Assembly: GCF_003350505.1 (NCBI RefSeq)
Contig: NZ_QQAY01000006.1
Coordinates: forward strand, 1 to 64,000
DNA: 64,000 nt
Direction of reading: 5' to 3'
Source of the DNA: Falsibacillus pallidus
Lineage (GTDB): Bacteria; Bacillota; Bacilli; Bacillales; DSM-25281
Shown here: piece after piece, positions 28,665 to 37,597 of the stretch
Numbering within the stretch: the stretch's first letter is position 1
How the letters are laid out: every line of letters starts with the position of its first letter
Notes under the pieces: generated by a model
Told to the model about the DNA's origin: nothing
Seen by the model: only the letters and a program-made list of their open reading frames with translations
Databases searched by the model: none
Program-made: the position numbers and the translations under genes

Positions 28665-29327
28665 TCAGGATTCCGCCAGTTTTTGAAGGATATAGTCCAC
28701 TACACCCTCAATGGCAGCGTCTTCCTCCTCATGAATGAACTCCGGCCTGACGATTTGGATCTTTTTCGCCTCATAGTAGTCAAATAATGCTTGCTTCAAG
28801 GACAACCCTTCTTGCGCCAAGTAGGAGGTGTTCAGCATTTTTTCCAATACAACTTCATCCTGCATGATCAGAATGGATGGATTGAGCTTATGAAAAACGC
28901 CAGCCTCCATTCCTTTGTGATAAAACAGGCGGGCTGCATCCATCTGTTTTTTTCTTGAAATGATCTTCTGTTCATAAAGGGACGTACAGCTTTTTTTCAA
29001 ATCATTTAAATAAATCGTTGATGTATAGAAAGCTGAGAATACAGCTTGTTCAAACACTTTTTGCAGACGGATCGGATAGGGAAGATCCTCATTCAGGATG
29101 GTCTCTCCTGCGTCCTCGATATAGGTAAGGCAGTAGTTGGTCAGCTCCATGATGACATCTTCTTTTGATGAAAAATAATTGTATAAGGAAGCCCTGCTGA
29201 TGTTCATCAAGTCTGCCAGCTCTTGAATGGTCATGGAAGTGAATCCTTTTGTCCGGACTACATTCAAGATTTTCCCTGCATAGATCCTTCTCATTTTCTG
29301 TTTATCCTCTGGTTCGAGCTTTCGCAT
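28665..29327 (-). CDS. TetR/AcrR-family transcriptional repressor
   Basis: The 220-residue protein has an N-terminal HTH (FTSMTIQELADLMNISRASLYNYFSSKEDVI) and a divergent helical ligand domain. ATG 29327 is chosen for its AAAGGATG ribosome binding site; the longer upstream frame crosses that site. It diverges from an aldehyde dehydrogenase operon, and a 12-bp inverted repeat lies in the shared promoter region. That fits repression of the operon and induction by aldehydes, quinones or related electrophiles. Confidence 0.88.
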   Translation of the reverse strand: MRKLEPEDKQKMRRIYAGKILNVVRTKGFTSMTIQELADLMNISRASLYNYFSSKEDVIMELTNYCLTYIEDAGETILNEDLPYPIRLQKVFEQAVFSAFYTSTIYLNDLKKSCTSLYEQKIISRKKQMDAARLFYHKGMEAGVFHKLNPSILIMQDEVVLEKMLNTSYLAQEGLSLKQALFDYYEAKKIQIVRPEFIHEEEDAAIEGVVDYILQKLAES

Positions 29328-29442
29328 ATTTCCCACATCCTTTCCAAAAAGGATTATATCATAATCCCGATGTGCTCGTTTTGACGGTTCCAAGTTTTAA
29401 TAGTTTACAAACGGATAAAAGAGGAGTATGGTATTACCCATG

Positions 29443-29482
29443 AACACTTTATACTGATTATATCAAAAATGTATAAAGTGTT
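29443..29482. promoter_or_regulatory. Inverted repeat, candidate TetR-family operator
   Basis: AACACTTTATAC (29443-29454) and GTATAAAGTGTT (29471-29482) are perfect 12-base inverted copies separated by 16 bases. They lie between the TetR gene and the aldehyde dehydrogenase gene. Spaced arms of this length suit two bound dimers or a loop. Assignment rests on position only. Confidence 0.5.
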
Positions 29483-29591
29483 TAAGCGTTAAGGTCAAAT
29501 AACTGCACAATGCATTGGGCAAAATGTAAAAAGTGAATATTGAAAGGCTTGTATCAGCTTTTATATCCTAAATGAAAAGGAGAGGAAAGAG

Positions 29592-31061
29592 ATGAATACA
29601 GATTTTTCAAGAGTTTTTATAAACGGCGAGTGGAGAAAAGGGAGCAGTTCAACTTCCATGACCAATTCCAATCCTTATAACGGAGAGGAGCTCGTTTCCA
29701 TACAGGCAGCATCCAAGGAAGATTTGGATGAAGCATATAAAGCAGCAGAAAGCGCCCAAAAAGAATGGGCTAAAGAACTTCCGCAAAACAAAAGGGCGGT
29801 ACTTGAAAAAGCAGCACATGTAATGGAAGAAAATAAAGAAGTCATCCTCGAGTGGCTGATGAAAGAATCAGGAAGCACGTTTATGAAAGCCAGCAGTGAA
29901 TTCCAGGCTTCCATGAATATCCTTAAGGAATCAACAACCTATCCGTACCGCATGGAAGGGAAGATCCTACCTTCACAGACGGCCGGAAAAGAAAACCGTG
30001 TATACCGCGGTCCGCTTGGTGTCATAGGAATCATCAGCCCATGGAATTTCCCATTCCATCTGGCGATCCGTTCCATTGCTCCTGCCATTGCGACAGGGAA
30101 TGCAGTTGTTTTGAAACCAGCGACGGATACACCGGTAACCGGCGGATTGATCTTTGCGAGCATTTTTGAAGCGGCAGGTCTTCCTAAAGGCTTATTGAAT
30201 GTCGTCGTTGGGAAAGGATCGGAAATTGGAGACGATATCGTCACACATCCAACGCCGCGCCTTATCTCATTTACAGGTTCAACAGAAGTCGGTAGGCACA
30301 TCGGGGAACTTGCCGGGAAGCATCTTAAGAAAACCGCGTTGGAACTTGGCGGAAATAATGCGTTCATCGTTTTGGATGACGCAGATATCGACCAAGCCGT
30401 CGATTCCGCTTTATTCGGGAAATTCTATCATCAAGGACAAATTTGCATGTCAGTGAATCGCATCTTCATTCATAAAGCGATCTACGATGAATTTGCAGAG
30501 AAATTCATTGAAAAAGCGAAGAAGCTTAAATTTGGCAATCCGACTGAAAAAGATGCCAATGTGGGTCCGCTGATCAATCGCGGACAAGTAGACAGAATCC
30601 TGAAAGATATCGAGGCAAGTGTTGATCAGGGAGCGAAATTGATGCTTGGCGGCAAAGCCAACAGCAATGTCCTTGAACCAACTGTATTGACGCATGTTAA
30701 AAATGATATGGCGATTGCCGAAAACGAAATCTTCGGTCCTGTCGCTGCATTGATTCCATTTGAAAGCGATGAAGAAGCGATCGAGATGGCCAATGCCTAC
30801 CCATATGGATTAAGCGGAGCTGTCCATTCTTCCAACATTGAACACGGTACGAATGTGGCGCATCAGATCCATACCGGCATGATCCATGTCAACGATCAAT
30901 CCGTCAACGATGAACCGCACATGCCATTTGGCGGAGAGAAAGACTCCGGTCTCGGACGATTCAACGGGGAGTGGGTATTGGAAGAATTCACGACCCTGAA
31001 ATGGCTGTCCGTACAGCATACGCCCCGCAACTACGGGCCGTTTATCAATAATTTGAAATAA
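29592..31061 (+). CDS. NAD(P)-dependent aldehyde dehydrogenase
   Basis: The 489 residues contain all ALDH landmarks: oxyanion Asn in SPWNFPF, cofactor Lys in VVLKPATDTP, the GSTEVG nucleotide motif, Glu in LELGGNNAF, catalytic Cys in GQICMSVNR and EIFGPVA. The general look is that of benzaldehyde/vanillin dehydrogenase-type enzymes. It heads an operon with a nitroreductase and an ABM monooxygenase, divergent from the TetR gene. AAAAGGAGAGG precedes the ATG. The exact substrate is unknown. Confidence 0.93.
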   Translation: MNTDFSRVFINGEWRKGSSSTSMTNSNPYNGEELVSIQAASKEDLDEAYKAAESAQKEWAKELPQNKRAVLEKAAHVMEENKEVILEWLMKESGSTFMKASSEFQASMNILKESTTYPYRMEGKILPSQTAGKENRVYRGPLGVIGIISPWNFPFHLAIRSIAPAIATGNAVVLKPATDTPVTGGLIFASIFEAAGLPKGLLNVVVGKGSEIGDDIVTHPTPRLISFTGSTEVGRHIGELAGKHLKKTALELGGNNAFIVLDDADIDQAVDSALFGKFYHQGQICMSVNRIFIHKAIYDEFAEKFIEKAKKLKFGNPTEKDANVGPLINRGQVDRILKDIEASVDQGAKLMLGGKANSNVLEPTVLTHVKNDMAIAENEIFGPVAALIPFESDEEAIEMANAYPYGLSGAVHSSNIEHGTNVAHQIHTGMIHVNDQSVNDEPHMPFGGEKDSGLGRFNGEWVLEEFTTLKWLSVQHTPRNYGPFINNLK

Positions 31062-31086
31062 TATTAATGCAAGGGAGAAATACAAC

Positions 31087-31722
31087 ATGACATACCAAAA
31101 AGCAAATGACTTCAATGAAATCTTAAAAAAGCGCAGATCCATCAAGAACTACGATCCAACCGTGAAAATCAGCCGTGAGGAAATGGAAGAAATCCTGACA
31201 ACAGCAACAACGGCGCCATCTTCTGTCAATATGCAGCCGTGGCGTTTCCTCGTCATTGAAAGTGATGAAGCAAAAGCAACATTGGCTCCATTGGCGAAAT
31301 TCAATCAAAACCAAGTAGAGACTTCTGCAGCGGTCATCGCTGTCTTCGGAGATCTCAATAACTTTGAAAATGCAGAAGAAATTTACAGCAGTGCAGTAGA
31401 AAAAGGCTTCATGCCGCAAGATGTGAAAGAAAACATCCTGACTTCTTTCTCAGGCTACTTCAATACCATCTCAAGAGAAGATATGAGGGACGTCGTTTTG
31501 GTAGACGGAGGACTTGTATCCATGCAAATCATGCTTGCAGCACGTGCACATGGCTATGATACAAACCCAATCGGCGGCTATGAAAAAGATCAAATTGCGG
31601 AAGCGTTCGGACTAGATAAAGACCGCTATGTTCCAGTCATGCTCATTTCCATGGGGAAAGCAGCTGACAGCGGCCATCCATCTGTCCGCTTGCCAATCAA
31701 TAAAGTCGCACAGTGGAAATAA
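31087..31722 (+). CDS. Nitroreductase-family flavoprotein (MhqN/YdfN-like)
   Basis: The 211-residue FMN enzyme starts with the FMN-binding RRSIKNYDP motif and contains TAPSSVNMQPWRF and the C-terminal GGYEKDQIAEAFG segment. Family members reduce nitroaromatics or quinones with NAD(P)H. It lies 25 bases behind the aldehyde dehydrogenase gene with AGGGAG upstream, so it is in one operon. Context suggests quinone or aldehyde detoxification. Confidence 0.9.
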   Translation: MTYQKANDFNEILKKRRSIKNYDPTVKISREEMEEILTTATTAPSSVNMQPWRFLVIESDEAKATLAPLAKFNQNQVETSAAVIAVFGDLNNFENAEEIYSSAVEKGFMPQDVKENILTSFSGYFNTISREDMRDVVLVDGGLVSMQIMLAARAHGYDTNPIGGYEKDQIAEAFGLDKDRYVPVMLISMGKAADSGHPSVRLPINKVAQWK

Positions 31723-31752
31723 ATCTATTCATTACAGAGAGGAAGAAACATT

Positions 31753-32049
31753 ATGATCATCATCCATGCCGGTCTTACAATCAATCCTGATAAGAAAGAA
31801 ACATTTCTGAATGAAATAAAGCCTTTGATCCAAGCATCAAGGGAAGAAAGCGGAAATGTTTCCTATAAACTTTATCAAGATACAGAAAACGAAAATGTCT
31901 TTACAATGGTAGAACTATGGAAAGACGGACAAGCTGTAGCAGCACACAACGCAAGTGAACACTTCACTGCCTTCACCGGGAAAGCCAAGGAATTCCTTGC
32001 TGCCCCTCTTGATGTAAAAGTCTTCAATGGCGAACAAGTGGAAAGATAA
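31753..32049 (+). CDS. Antibiotic biosynthesis monooxygenase (ABM) family protein, YgiN-like
   Basis: The 98-residue dimeric ferredoxin-like ABM fold shows VSYKLYQDTENENVFTMVELW and the end AAPLDVKVF. Homologues act as quinol monooxygenases. It is the third gene of the operon and is followed by a terminator. Together with the nitroreductase it suggests quinone handling. Confidence 0.88.
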   Translation: MIIIHAGLTINPDKKETFLNEIKPLIQASREESGNVSYKLYQDTENENVFTMVELWKDGQAVAAHNASEHFTAFTGKAKEFLAAPLDVKVFNGEQVER

Positions 32050-32065
32050 ACGGTAGTAAAGCAGA

Positions 32066-32092
32066 AAAACACCTTTAACGAGGTGTTTTTTT
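32066..32092 (+). terminator. Terminator of the aldehyde dehydrogenase operon
   Basis: AAAACACCT and AGGTGTTTT pair around a 5-base loop and are followed by a T-run of seven. Confidence 0.88.
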
Positions 32093-32176
32093 GTAGTTAA
32101 AAGTAAGACTGCTTGTCATTTACGCCCCTTTGCTATTTAATGAAAGATATTCTATTAAGATCGGCAGGGGACAACA

Positions 32177-33163
32177 ATGAAGCTTTACAAATGGATGATT
32201 GTAGGGGTGCTCGCTGTTGTATTAGCGGGTTCCTTTTATGCCATTAAGAGTGGGACGGAGGATAAGGGTAAGTCAAAAAGCCACACGGCTGCTGTATCCA
32301 GCCATAAGAAGCCAAAGGAAGAAGCGAAGAAGAAAATTACCTTGCCCAATATGGGGATTCAAGGGAAGTCTGTCCTCCTCCTGAACGCAAAGGATGGCAG
32401 CATCCTTTATGAAAAGAATATCCACGAGTCGCTGCCGCCGGCGAGCATTTCGAAAATGATGACAGAACTGCTGGTTTTGAGGGCAATCAAAAAAGGGGAA
32501 ATCCAATGGGATCAATCCATCAAGATCAGTGATTACGCATATGCGATCTCCAGTCATCCCGGTTTTGCATCGATTCACTTGGAAAAAGGAAAGCCTTACA
32601 CGGTGCGTGAATTGTATGAGGGAATGGCCATCAGATCCGCAAATGAAGCGGCCATTGCACTGGCTGAGACTGTTTCTGGCAGCGAAAAGAATTTCGTCGC
32701 CGAAATGAACAAGACAGCGCAGCAGCTGGGTCTCACGGAAACTCATTTTGTTGACAGTACAGGCCTGAGCAATCTGGACCTAGGCGACTATTACACAACC
32801 GGCGGGCCAAACGATACCAACGTGATGTCAGCGAATGATATCGGATTGCTGGCAATGGAACTACTGAAGGAATTCCCTGAAATACTAGATGTGATGAAAC
32901 AATCATCCGTAACCTTCGGGGACCATAGGTATACAAATACGAATTGGATGCTGCCAAAGATAAACAAACACGACCTTGGTTATGCTGGCGTGGACGGACT
33001 GAAAACCGGCTTTACGGATGAAGCAGGATACTGCTTTGCAGGAACCGTGAAAAAAGATGGGACACGGCTGATTTCCGTTATACTTGGAGCACCGTCTAAG
33101 GCGGCGCGGTATACCGAGACGAAAAGGCTGTACGATGCAGCCTACAATCTGATCGGCAAGTAG
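32177..33163 (+). CDS. Serine-type D-alanyl-D-alanine carboxypeptidase (DacF/PBP5-like)
   Basis: This 328-residue membrane-anchored enzyme trims the terminal D-Ala of peptidoglycan. An N-terminal hydrophobic segment (6-24) is followed by a Lys/Ser-rich linker. The three penicillin-binding motifs are complete: SISK near 90, SAN near 153 and KTG in GLKTGFTDEAG near 276. It lacks the long C-terminal beta domain of classic PBP5 and so is a compact form. It is a single gene. Confidence 0.93.
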   Translation: MKLYKWMIVGVLAVVLAGSFYAIKSGTEDKGKSKSHTAAVSSHKKPKEEAKKKITLPNMGIQGKSVLLLNAKDGSILYEKNIHESLPPASISKMMTELLVLRAIKKGEIQWDQSIKISDYAYAISSHPGFASIHLEKGKPYTVRELYEGMAIRSANEAAIALAETVSGSEKNFVAEMNKTAQQLGLTETHFVDSTGLSNLDLGDYYTTGGPNDTNVMSANDIGLLAMELLKEFPEILDVMKQSSVTFGDHRYTNTNWMLPKINKHDLGYAGVDGLKTGFTDEAGYCFAGTVKKDGTRLISVILGAPSKAARYTETKRLYDAAYNLIGK

Positions 33164-33254
33164 AACCCATTTTTGGAAAAAATGAATCGTTTTTCTCTTT
33201 CCTGCTCAAACTAAAGTATACGTCTAAGTTTGAAAAGGATTTGGAGGAATCATC

Positions 33255-34241
33255 ATGCCGGAAAGACCTTCGATTACATCGTCCGAAATCGGGGTGCTTT
33301 GGATCACCTATCAGCAAAAAACAATGGTCCTGAGGATGCTCGACTACTTTATTGAAAAAGCAGATGATGCTGAAGCACAAAAGATTATGGCGGACCTTGC
33401 AAGAGATGTCAGCCCATACGTAGATAAAATCAAAAACATATTCCAATCGGAAGGAATACCGATCCCCGTTGGATTTACGAGCGAGGATGTCAATATCGGC
33501 GTTCCAAAGCTCTATGACAACGGATTTGATATCATGTTCCTCCGGATGGTCAAGGAAATAAGCATGGCGATGCATACGGTGAATATCACGATGTCCTACC
33601 GTGAGGATATCATCCTTATGATGAGGCAGCTGACTCAAGTGACACAGCAGTGCTACGAGCAATGCACCCGTTATTTATTGAAAAAAGGGCTTCTCACAAG
33701 GTCACCATACGTATCTGTAGATAATTCGGTGGAATTCGTCAAGCATGAAAACTATTTATCGGGACTTTCTCCATTTAAGGAGAAACGAACGCTCAATACG
33801 GTAGAACTCGCACATATTTACCACGGTATCGAATCCAATGTGGTGGGGATGCATATGATCATGGGGTTTGCTCAATGCGCCCAGGAGCCTGCAGTCAGCA
33901 AATATTTTAAAAATGGGGCAGAGCTTGCTAAATCCATCGTGAAAGAAATGAGTGAAATCATGCTCGAAAATGATGTTCCAGTTCCCTCTCCACCTGGCGG
34001 AAATGTTACATCATCAACGGCGGCGCCTTTCTCTGATAAGATCATGATGTATTGTGTCAGCCTCTTCTGCAGCTTCTCCTTAGGCGGCAACTCCTTGGGG
34101 ACTTCCTTTAGCCTGCGGAATGATCTGCCGGCCAAAATGGCCATCTTCATGAAGGACATTTTTGAATATGCCCATAGAGGTGCAAAACTCATGATCAAGA
34201 ATGGATGGCTGGAAGAGCCGCCGCAGACAAAAAAACAATAA
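33255..34241 (+). CDS. DUF3231 family protein
   Basis: The 328-residue soluble protein is built from two related halves of about 160 residues, each mostly helical. Each half contains an early segment of the type WITYQQKTMVLRMLDYFI or HIYHGIESNVVGMHMIMGF and a late Pro-rich turn (PVPSPPGGNVTSSTAAPF). Such proteins are widespread and often multicopy in Bacillus. The function is unknown, though a ferritin-like four-helix bundle is possible. GGAGG precedes the ATG. Confidence 0.85.
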   Translation: MPERPSITSSEIGVLWITYQQKTMVLRMLDYFIEKADDAEAQKIMADLARDVSPYVDKIKNIFQSEGIPIPVGFTSEDVNIGVPKLYDNGFDIMFLRMVKEISMAMHTVNITMSYREDIILMMRQLTQVTQQCYEQCTRYLLKKGLLTRSPYVSVDNSVEFVKHENYLSGLSPFKEKRTLNTVELAHIYHGIESNVVGMHMIMGFAQCAQEPAVSKYFKNGAELAKSIVKEMSEIMLENDVPVPSPPGGNVTSSTAAPFSDKIMMYCVSLFCSFSLGGNSLGTSFSLRNDLPAKMAIFMKDIFEYAHRGAKLMIKNGWLEEPPQTKKQ

Positions 34242-34242
34242 C

Positions 34243-34277
34243 AAAAATGGCGGCCGCTGGGGTCGCCATTTTTTTAT
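34243..34277 (+). terminator. Bidirectional terminator between DUF3231 and degV-family genes
   Basis: AAAAATGGCGGCC and GGTCGCCATTTTT (imperfect stem) with a long T-run. The DegV stop codon lies within the T-run. Confidence 0.85.
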
Positions 34278-35101
34278 ATAAAAGAAACAATCATCCCATT
34301 CTTCCCTGCGTAGGTCCCCATAGTGGCACCCATATAATGAATGATGACCTCTTTCGGGTTGTAGAGGGATTGGATTTCTTTTTTCATGTATTCTGCATCC
34401 TCTACATTCCCTGTATGGGTAATGCCGAAGATAGTATCCGAAAAGTCTGTGCGGCGCTCCCCGATCATCTCAAGAGATCGTTTGAGGAACTTTTTCTGTC
34501 CCCTGATTTTTTCGATTACTTCAATTTCCCCTTTAATTCCTTCTAATATCACTTTGATATTAAGCACTTTTGCAATTGAGCCTTGAAACTTGCTGAGGCG
34601 CCCGCCTTTCACGACATTCTCAAGCGTATCCAGGAGAATGAGGATTTTCATATCTTCCCGCCATTCGTGAAGTTTTTTCAGGATTGCTGCCCGTTCCAGA
34701 CCTTGTTCAGCAAGAGCAGCGGCTTTTAGAATCAAGATGCCGTGGGCAAGTGACCCTCCAAGGGTGTCAAACACTTCAACATTGGCTTCTGTAAGGTCTT
34801 TTGCCATGCAAGCTGATTGATAGGTCCCGCTTAATCCGGAAGAAATCGTAAGGCATAAAAGTTCTCCTTTGGATTTTAATTCTTCAAACACATCTGCAAA
34901 TACAGAAGGGGACGGCTGCGACGTTTTCGGCAGCTGATCCGATGCAAACATTTTTTCAAAAAACTGCTCAGGATTCAGGTTGACCCCTTCCAGGTACTCC
35001 TTTTCATCAATTCGCACCGAAAGAGGGACAACTGTGATGTTATATCGATCCAATAATTCCTTTGGCAAGTCTGAAGAGCTGTCCGTAATGATTTGAACCA
35101 T
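34274..35101 (-). CDS. DegV family fatty-acid-binding protein
   Basis: The 275-residue protein begins VQIITDSSSDLP, the DegV hallmark, and includes the ligand segments SSGLSGTYQSA and DTLGGSLAHG. DegV proteins (FakB) bind a fatty acid for phosphorylation by the FakA kinase. No fakA is nearby. ATG 35101 is chosen for the AGGAGG upstream of it rather than the longer frame. Confidence 0.9.
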   Translation of the reverse strand: MVQIITDSSSDLPKELLDRYNITVVPLSVRIDEKEYLEGVNLNPEQFFEKMFASDQLPKTSQPSPSVFADVFEELKSKGELLCLTISSGLSGTYQSACMAKDLTEANVEVFDTLGGSLAHGILILKAAALAEQGLERAAILKKLHEWREDMKILILLDTLENVVKGGRLSKFQGSIAKVLNIKVILEGIKGEIEVIEKIRGQKKFLKRSLEMIGERRTDFSDTIFGITHTGNVEDAEYMKKEIQSLYNPKEVIIHYMGATMGTYAGKNGMIVSFI

Positions 35102-35208
35102 GAAGCTGATTCCTCCTAAATCCGTTAAAATCCTGTTCATATATATTTGATAGTATCATAATAGCTGCGTTGATTTCCCTTATTTTGTCTATAGGCTGTT
35201 TTCTTATG

Positions 35209-35244
35209 AAAAAAATCCCCCAGCTTCAGGAAGCCGGGGGAATT
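35209..35244 (-). terminator. Terminator of the peptide transporter gene
   Basis: On the minus strand TTCCCCCGGCTTC pairs with GAAGCTGGGGGA, followed by TTTTTTT. It lies 20 bases past the stop. Confidence 0.85.
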
Positions 35245-35263
35245 CTTTTAATGAAGCATCCGA

Positions 35264-36757
35264 TTAGCGGACGCCTCTCATCATTTTACTGATTTTTGGA
35301 GTTAATGCGAAAAGAATCAAGCTTAGTACGATGGAAGCAACACCAATTGTTCCAAAGTAAGTCATTTCATTTTCTGGTGTATAGAACTTAACAAGCTGTG
35401 CATTCAATGCTTGAGCTCCCGCACTTGCCAAGAACCATAAGCTCATTGTTTGTGCTGAGAAAGCTGCAGGCGCAAGCTTTGTTGTTGCTGAAAGTCCCAC
35501 TGGAGACAAGCATAGTTCTCCAAGAACGACGATGAAGTAGCTCAATACAAGCCATAATGGATTTACAAGGGAATCATCTCCGCCAAAGTAAGCAGGAAGC
35601 AGGATAACTAGGAAAGAGATACCTGCAAACAAGATACCGAATGCAAATTTAGCTGGAATGGATGGCTGGCGTTTGCCGAGCTTGACCCATAGCCAAGCGA
35701 AAACTGGTGCAAATGCGATGATGAACAGCGGGTTCAGTGATTGGAACCAAGCTGGAGAAATATGAATTCCAGCAAAGTCAAGCTGTGTGCGCTTGTCCGC
35801 ATATGCTGCAAGGATTGTAGACCCTTGTTCCTGGATTGCCCAGAACATAACTGCCGCAATGAAGAGCGGGATGTAGGCAATAACGCGTGAACGTTCATCA
35901 GCCGTTGTTTTCTTGCTTGTATACATTACGATGAAGTAAATCGTTGGAATGATGATACCGAGAATTCCGACAATGTTAATGAACCCGTCAAGAGTTAGAA
36001 TACCAGCTGGGATTGTTACAGCCAGGATGATGCCAAGCAAGATGGCACCGCCGATAATGCTGGACCATACAATTTTCTTTTCCTTAGGCGCCAATGGATT
36101 GGACACATAAGATCCTGCAAGTCCGATGTTTTTCTTTTTCGTGATCATGAATACAACTAATCCTAGGAACATACCGATAGCTGCAAGTCCAAAACCTAAG
36201 TGGAAATTGTATTTCATTCCGATTGTTCCGACAATTAGCGGCGCAATGAATGCACCTAAGTTAATTCCGATATAGAAGATGCTGAAACCAGAATCGCGGC
36301 GGTCATCGCCCGGTGCATAAAGATCTCCTACTACTGTTGAAACGTTCGGCTTCAACATACCTGTACCTAATACGATTAATACCATCGAAGCAAAGAACAT
36401 TGGAATGCTGCCAGGAATCGCAAGTGCGATGTGTCCAAGCATAATCAATATTCCTCCGATGAAGACTGACCGTGCTGTTCCGACTAGTCTATCAGCGACC
36501 CATCCGCCGATGATCCCAGACATATATACGAGGGATCCATAGATGGACATGATGGCTAAAGCGGTTTGCTCAGGAAGTCCCAAGCCGCCTTTTGTTGTTT
36601 CGTAATACATATAGTAGATGAGGATGGCCCTCATCCCATAGTAAGAAAAGCGCTCCCAAAATTCAGTGAAGAAAAGAGTGAATAGACCTTTAGGATGTCC
36701 GAAGAAACCTCTTTGAGGTACACTATCCGCAATTTTCTGTTTATTTAGTTCAATCAT
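35264..36757 (-). CDS. POT/PTR-family proton-coupled di-/tripeptide transporter (DtpT-like)
   Basis: The 497 residues have about 14 TM segments and the POT signatures: the ERFSYYGMRAIL motif near the N-terminus, GWVADRLVGTAR, and GTGMLKPNVSTVVGDLY followed by DSGFSIFYIGINLGA. It imports small peptides with protons. GGAGGTAGGGG precedes the ATG. It is a single gene; the 330-base upstream region may hold a regulatory site but none was recognised. Confidence 0.95.
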   Translation of the reverse strand: MIELNKQKIADSVPQRGFFGHPKGLFTLFFTEFWERFSYYGMRAILIYYMYYETTKGGLGLPEQTALAIMSIYGSLVYMSGIIGGWVADRLVGTARSVFIGGILIMLGHIALAIPGSIPMFFASMVLIVLGTGMLKPNVSTVVGDLYAPGDDRRDSGFSIFYIGINLGAFIAPLIVGTIGMKYNFHLGFGLAAIGMFLGLVVFMITKKKNIGLAGSYVSNPLAPKEKKIVWSSIIGGAILLGIILAVTIPAGILTLDGFINIVGILGIIIPTIYFIVMYTSKKTTADERSRVIAYIPLFIAAVMFWAIQEQGSTILAAYADKRTQLDFAGIHISPAWFQSLNPLFIIAFAPVFAWLWVKLGKRQPSIPAKFAFGILFAGISFLVILLPAYFGGDDSLVNPLWLVLSYFIVVLGELCLSPVGLSATTKLAPAAFSAQTMSLWFLASAGAQALNAQLVKFYTPENEMTYFGTIGVASIVLSLILFALTPKISKMMRGVR

Positions 36758-37085
36758 ACCCCTACCTCCTTAATCTAGTAATATAATATTTTAATTTGTG
36801 TGTAATGTCAAAAACATTTGTTGGTAATTGATATATAACAGTCTTTATTAACCAATTGATTCAAAATACCCTAAATTTTGTTTTTTTAGAATAGTAAAAA
36901 AGTTATGCTTTTTTGTAAAGAATCTTCAAGTATCTCCTGAAATTTCAGTTGGACTTTCATACGTTTTCCCGTAGTGGTGAAATTTAAACCTGCTCTAAGA
37001 AAAATAGTAGGCGAGTGGTTAGAATGACGTGATCAGAACAATCGTGAAAAATATGTTATACTATTCTGAAAAAGGGGTGGGTGAA
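36758..37085. other. Gene-free divergent region, no recognised element
   Basis: This AT-rich stretch between the divergent peptide transporter and thioesterase genes must contain both promoters. I found no good operator, riboswitch or repeat. AAATTTTGTTTTTTTAGAAT has only a weak resemblance to a CodY-type motif. Confidence 0.4.
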
Positions 37086-37568
37086 ATGGAAGAGAAAATT
37101 GTTAAAGCCATACAGGATGATTACCCTGAGGAGTTTGCGTGGTGCTTTGGATGTGGAAGGATGAATGAAGATGGCCATCATTTCCGGACGGCGCTTGATG
37201 GAGATCAAACCATTACAATCTACACGCCGGAACCTGAACATACTGCAATCCCGGGATTTGTGTATGGAGGCGTCATTGCTTCTTTGATTGATTGCCATGG
37301 AACTGGCTCAGCGGCAATAGCCCTTCATCGGAAAAATGGACATGAAATCGGGGATGGGACAGAGCCTCCGAGATTTGTCACCGGTTCCTTGAAAGTGGAT
37401 TTTTTACGTCCGACTCCCCAAGGTACACCGCTGAAGGCAATCGGTTCCGTCGAGGAAATCCATCCTAAGAAATTTAAAGTAGATGTAGAAGTGTGGGCAG
37501 CAGATGAGTGCTGTGCAAAAGGAGAAGTCATCGCCGTAGTTATGCCGGCGAATTTTACGAATAAATAA
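37086..37568 (+). CDS. Hotdog-fold thioesterase (PaaI/YiiD-like)
   Basis: The 160-residue protein has the hotdog central helix GFVYGGVIASLIDCHGTGSA and the strand VDFLRPTPQGT typical of acyl-CoA thioesterases. An N-terminal CFGCGRMNEDG segment contains a Cys pair, frequent in this subgroup. ATG 37086 is chosen over 37029 because GGGTGGG precedes it and the upstream residues look non-native. The substrate is unknown. Confidence 0.85.
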   Translation: MEEKIVKAIQDDYPEEFAWCFGCGRMNEDGHHFRTALDGDQTITIYTPEPEHTAIPGFVYGGVIASLIDCHGTGSAAIALHRKNGHEIGDGTEPPRFVTGSLKVDFLRPTPQGTPLKAIGSVEEIHPKKFKVDVEVWAADECCAKGEVIAVVMPANFTNK

Positions 37569-37597
37569 AGTGGGCGGATCGTTCCGCCCACTTTATT
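37566..37597 (+). terminator. Bidirectional terminator between thioesterase and cdaR-like genes
   Basis: AAAGTGGGCGG and CCGCCCACTTT form a perfect 11-bp stem around a 6-base loop, overlapping or abutting both stop codons. Confidence 0.9.
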
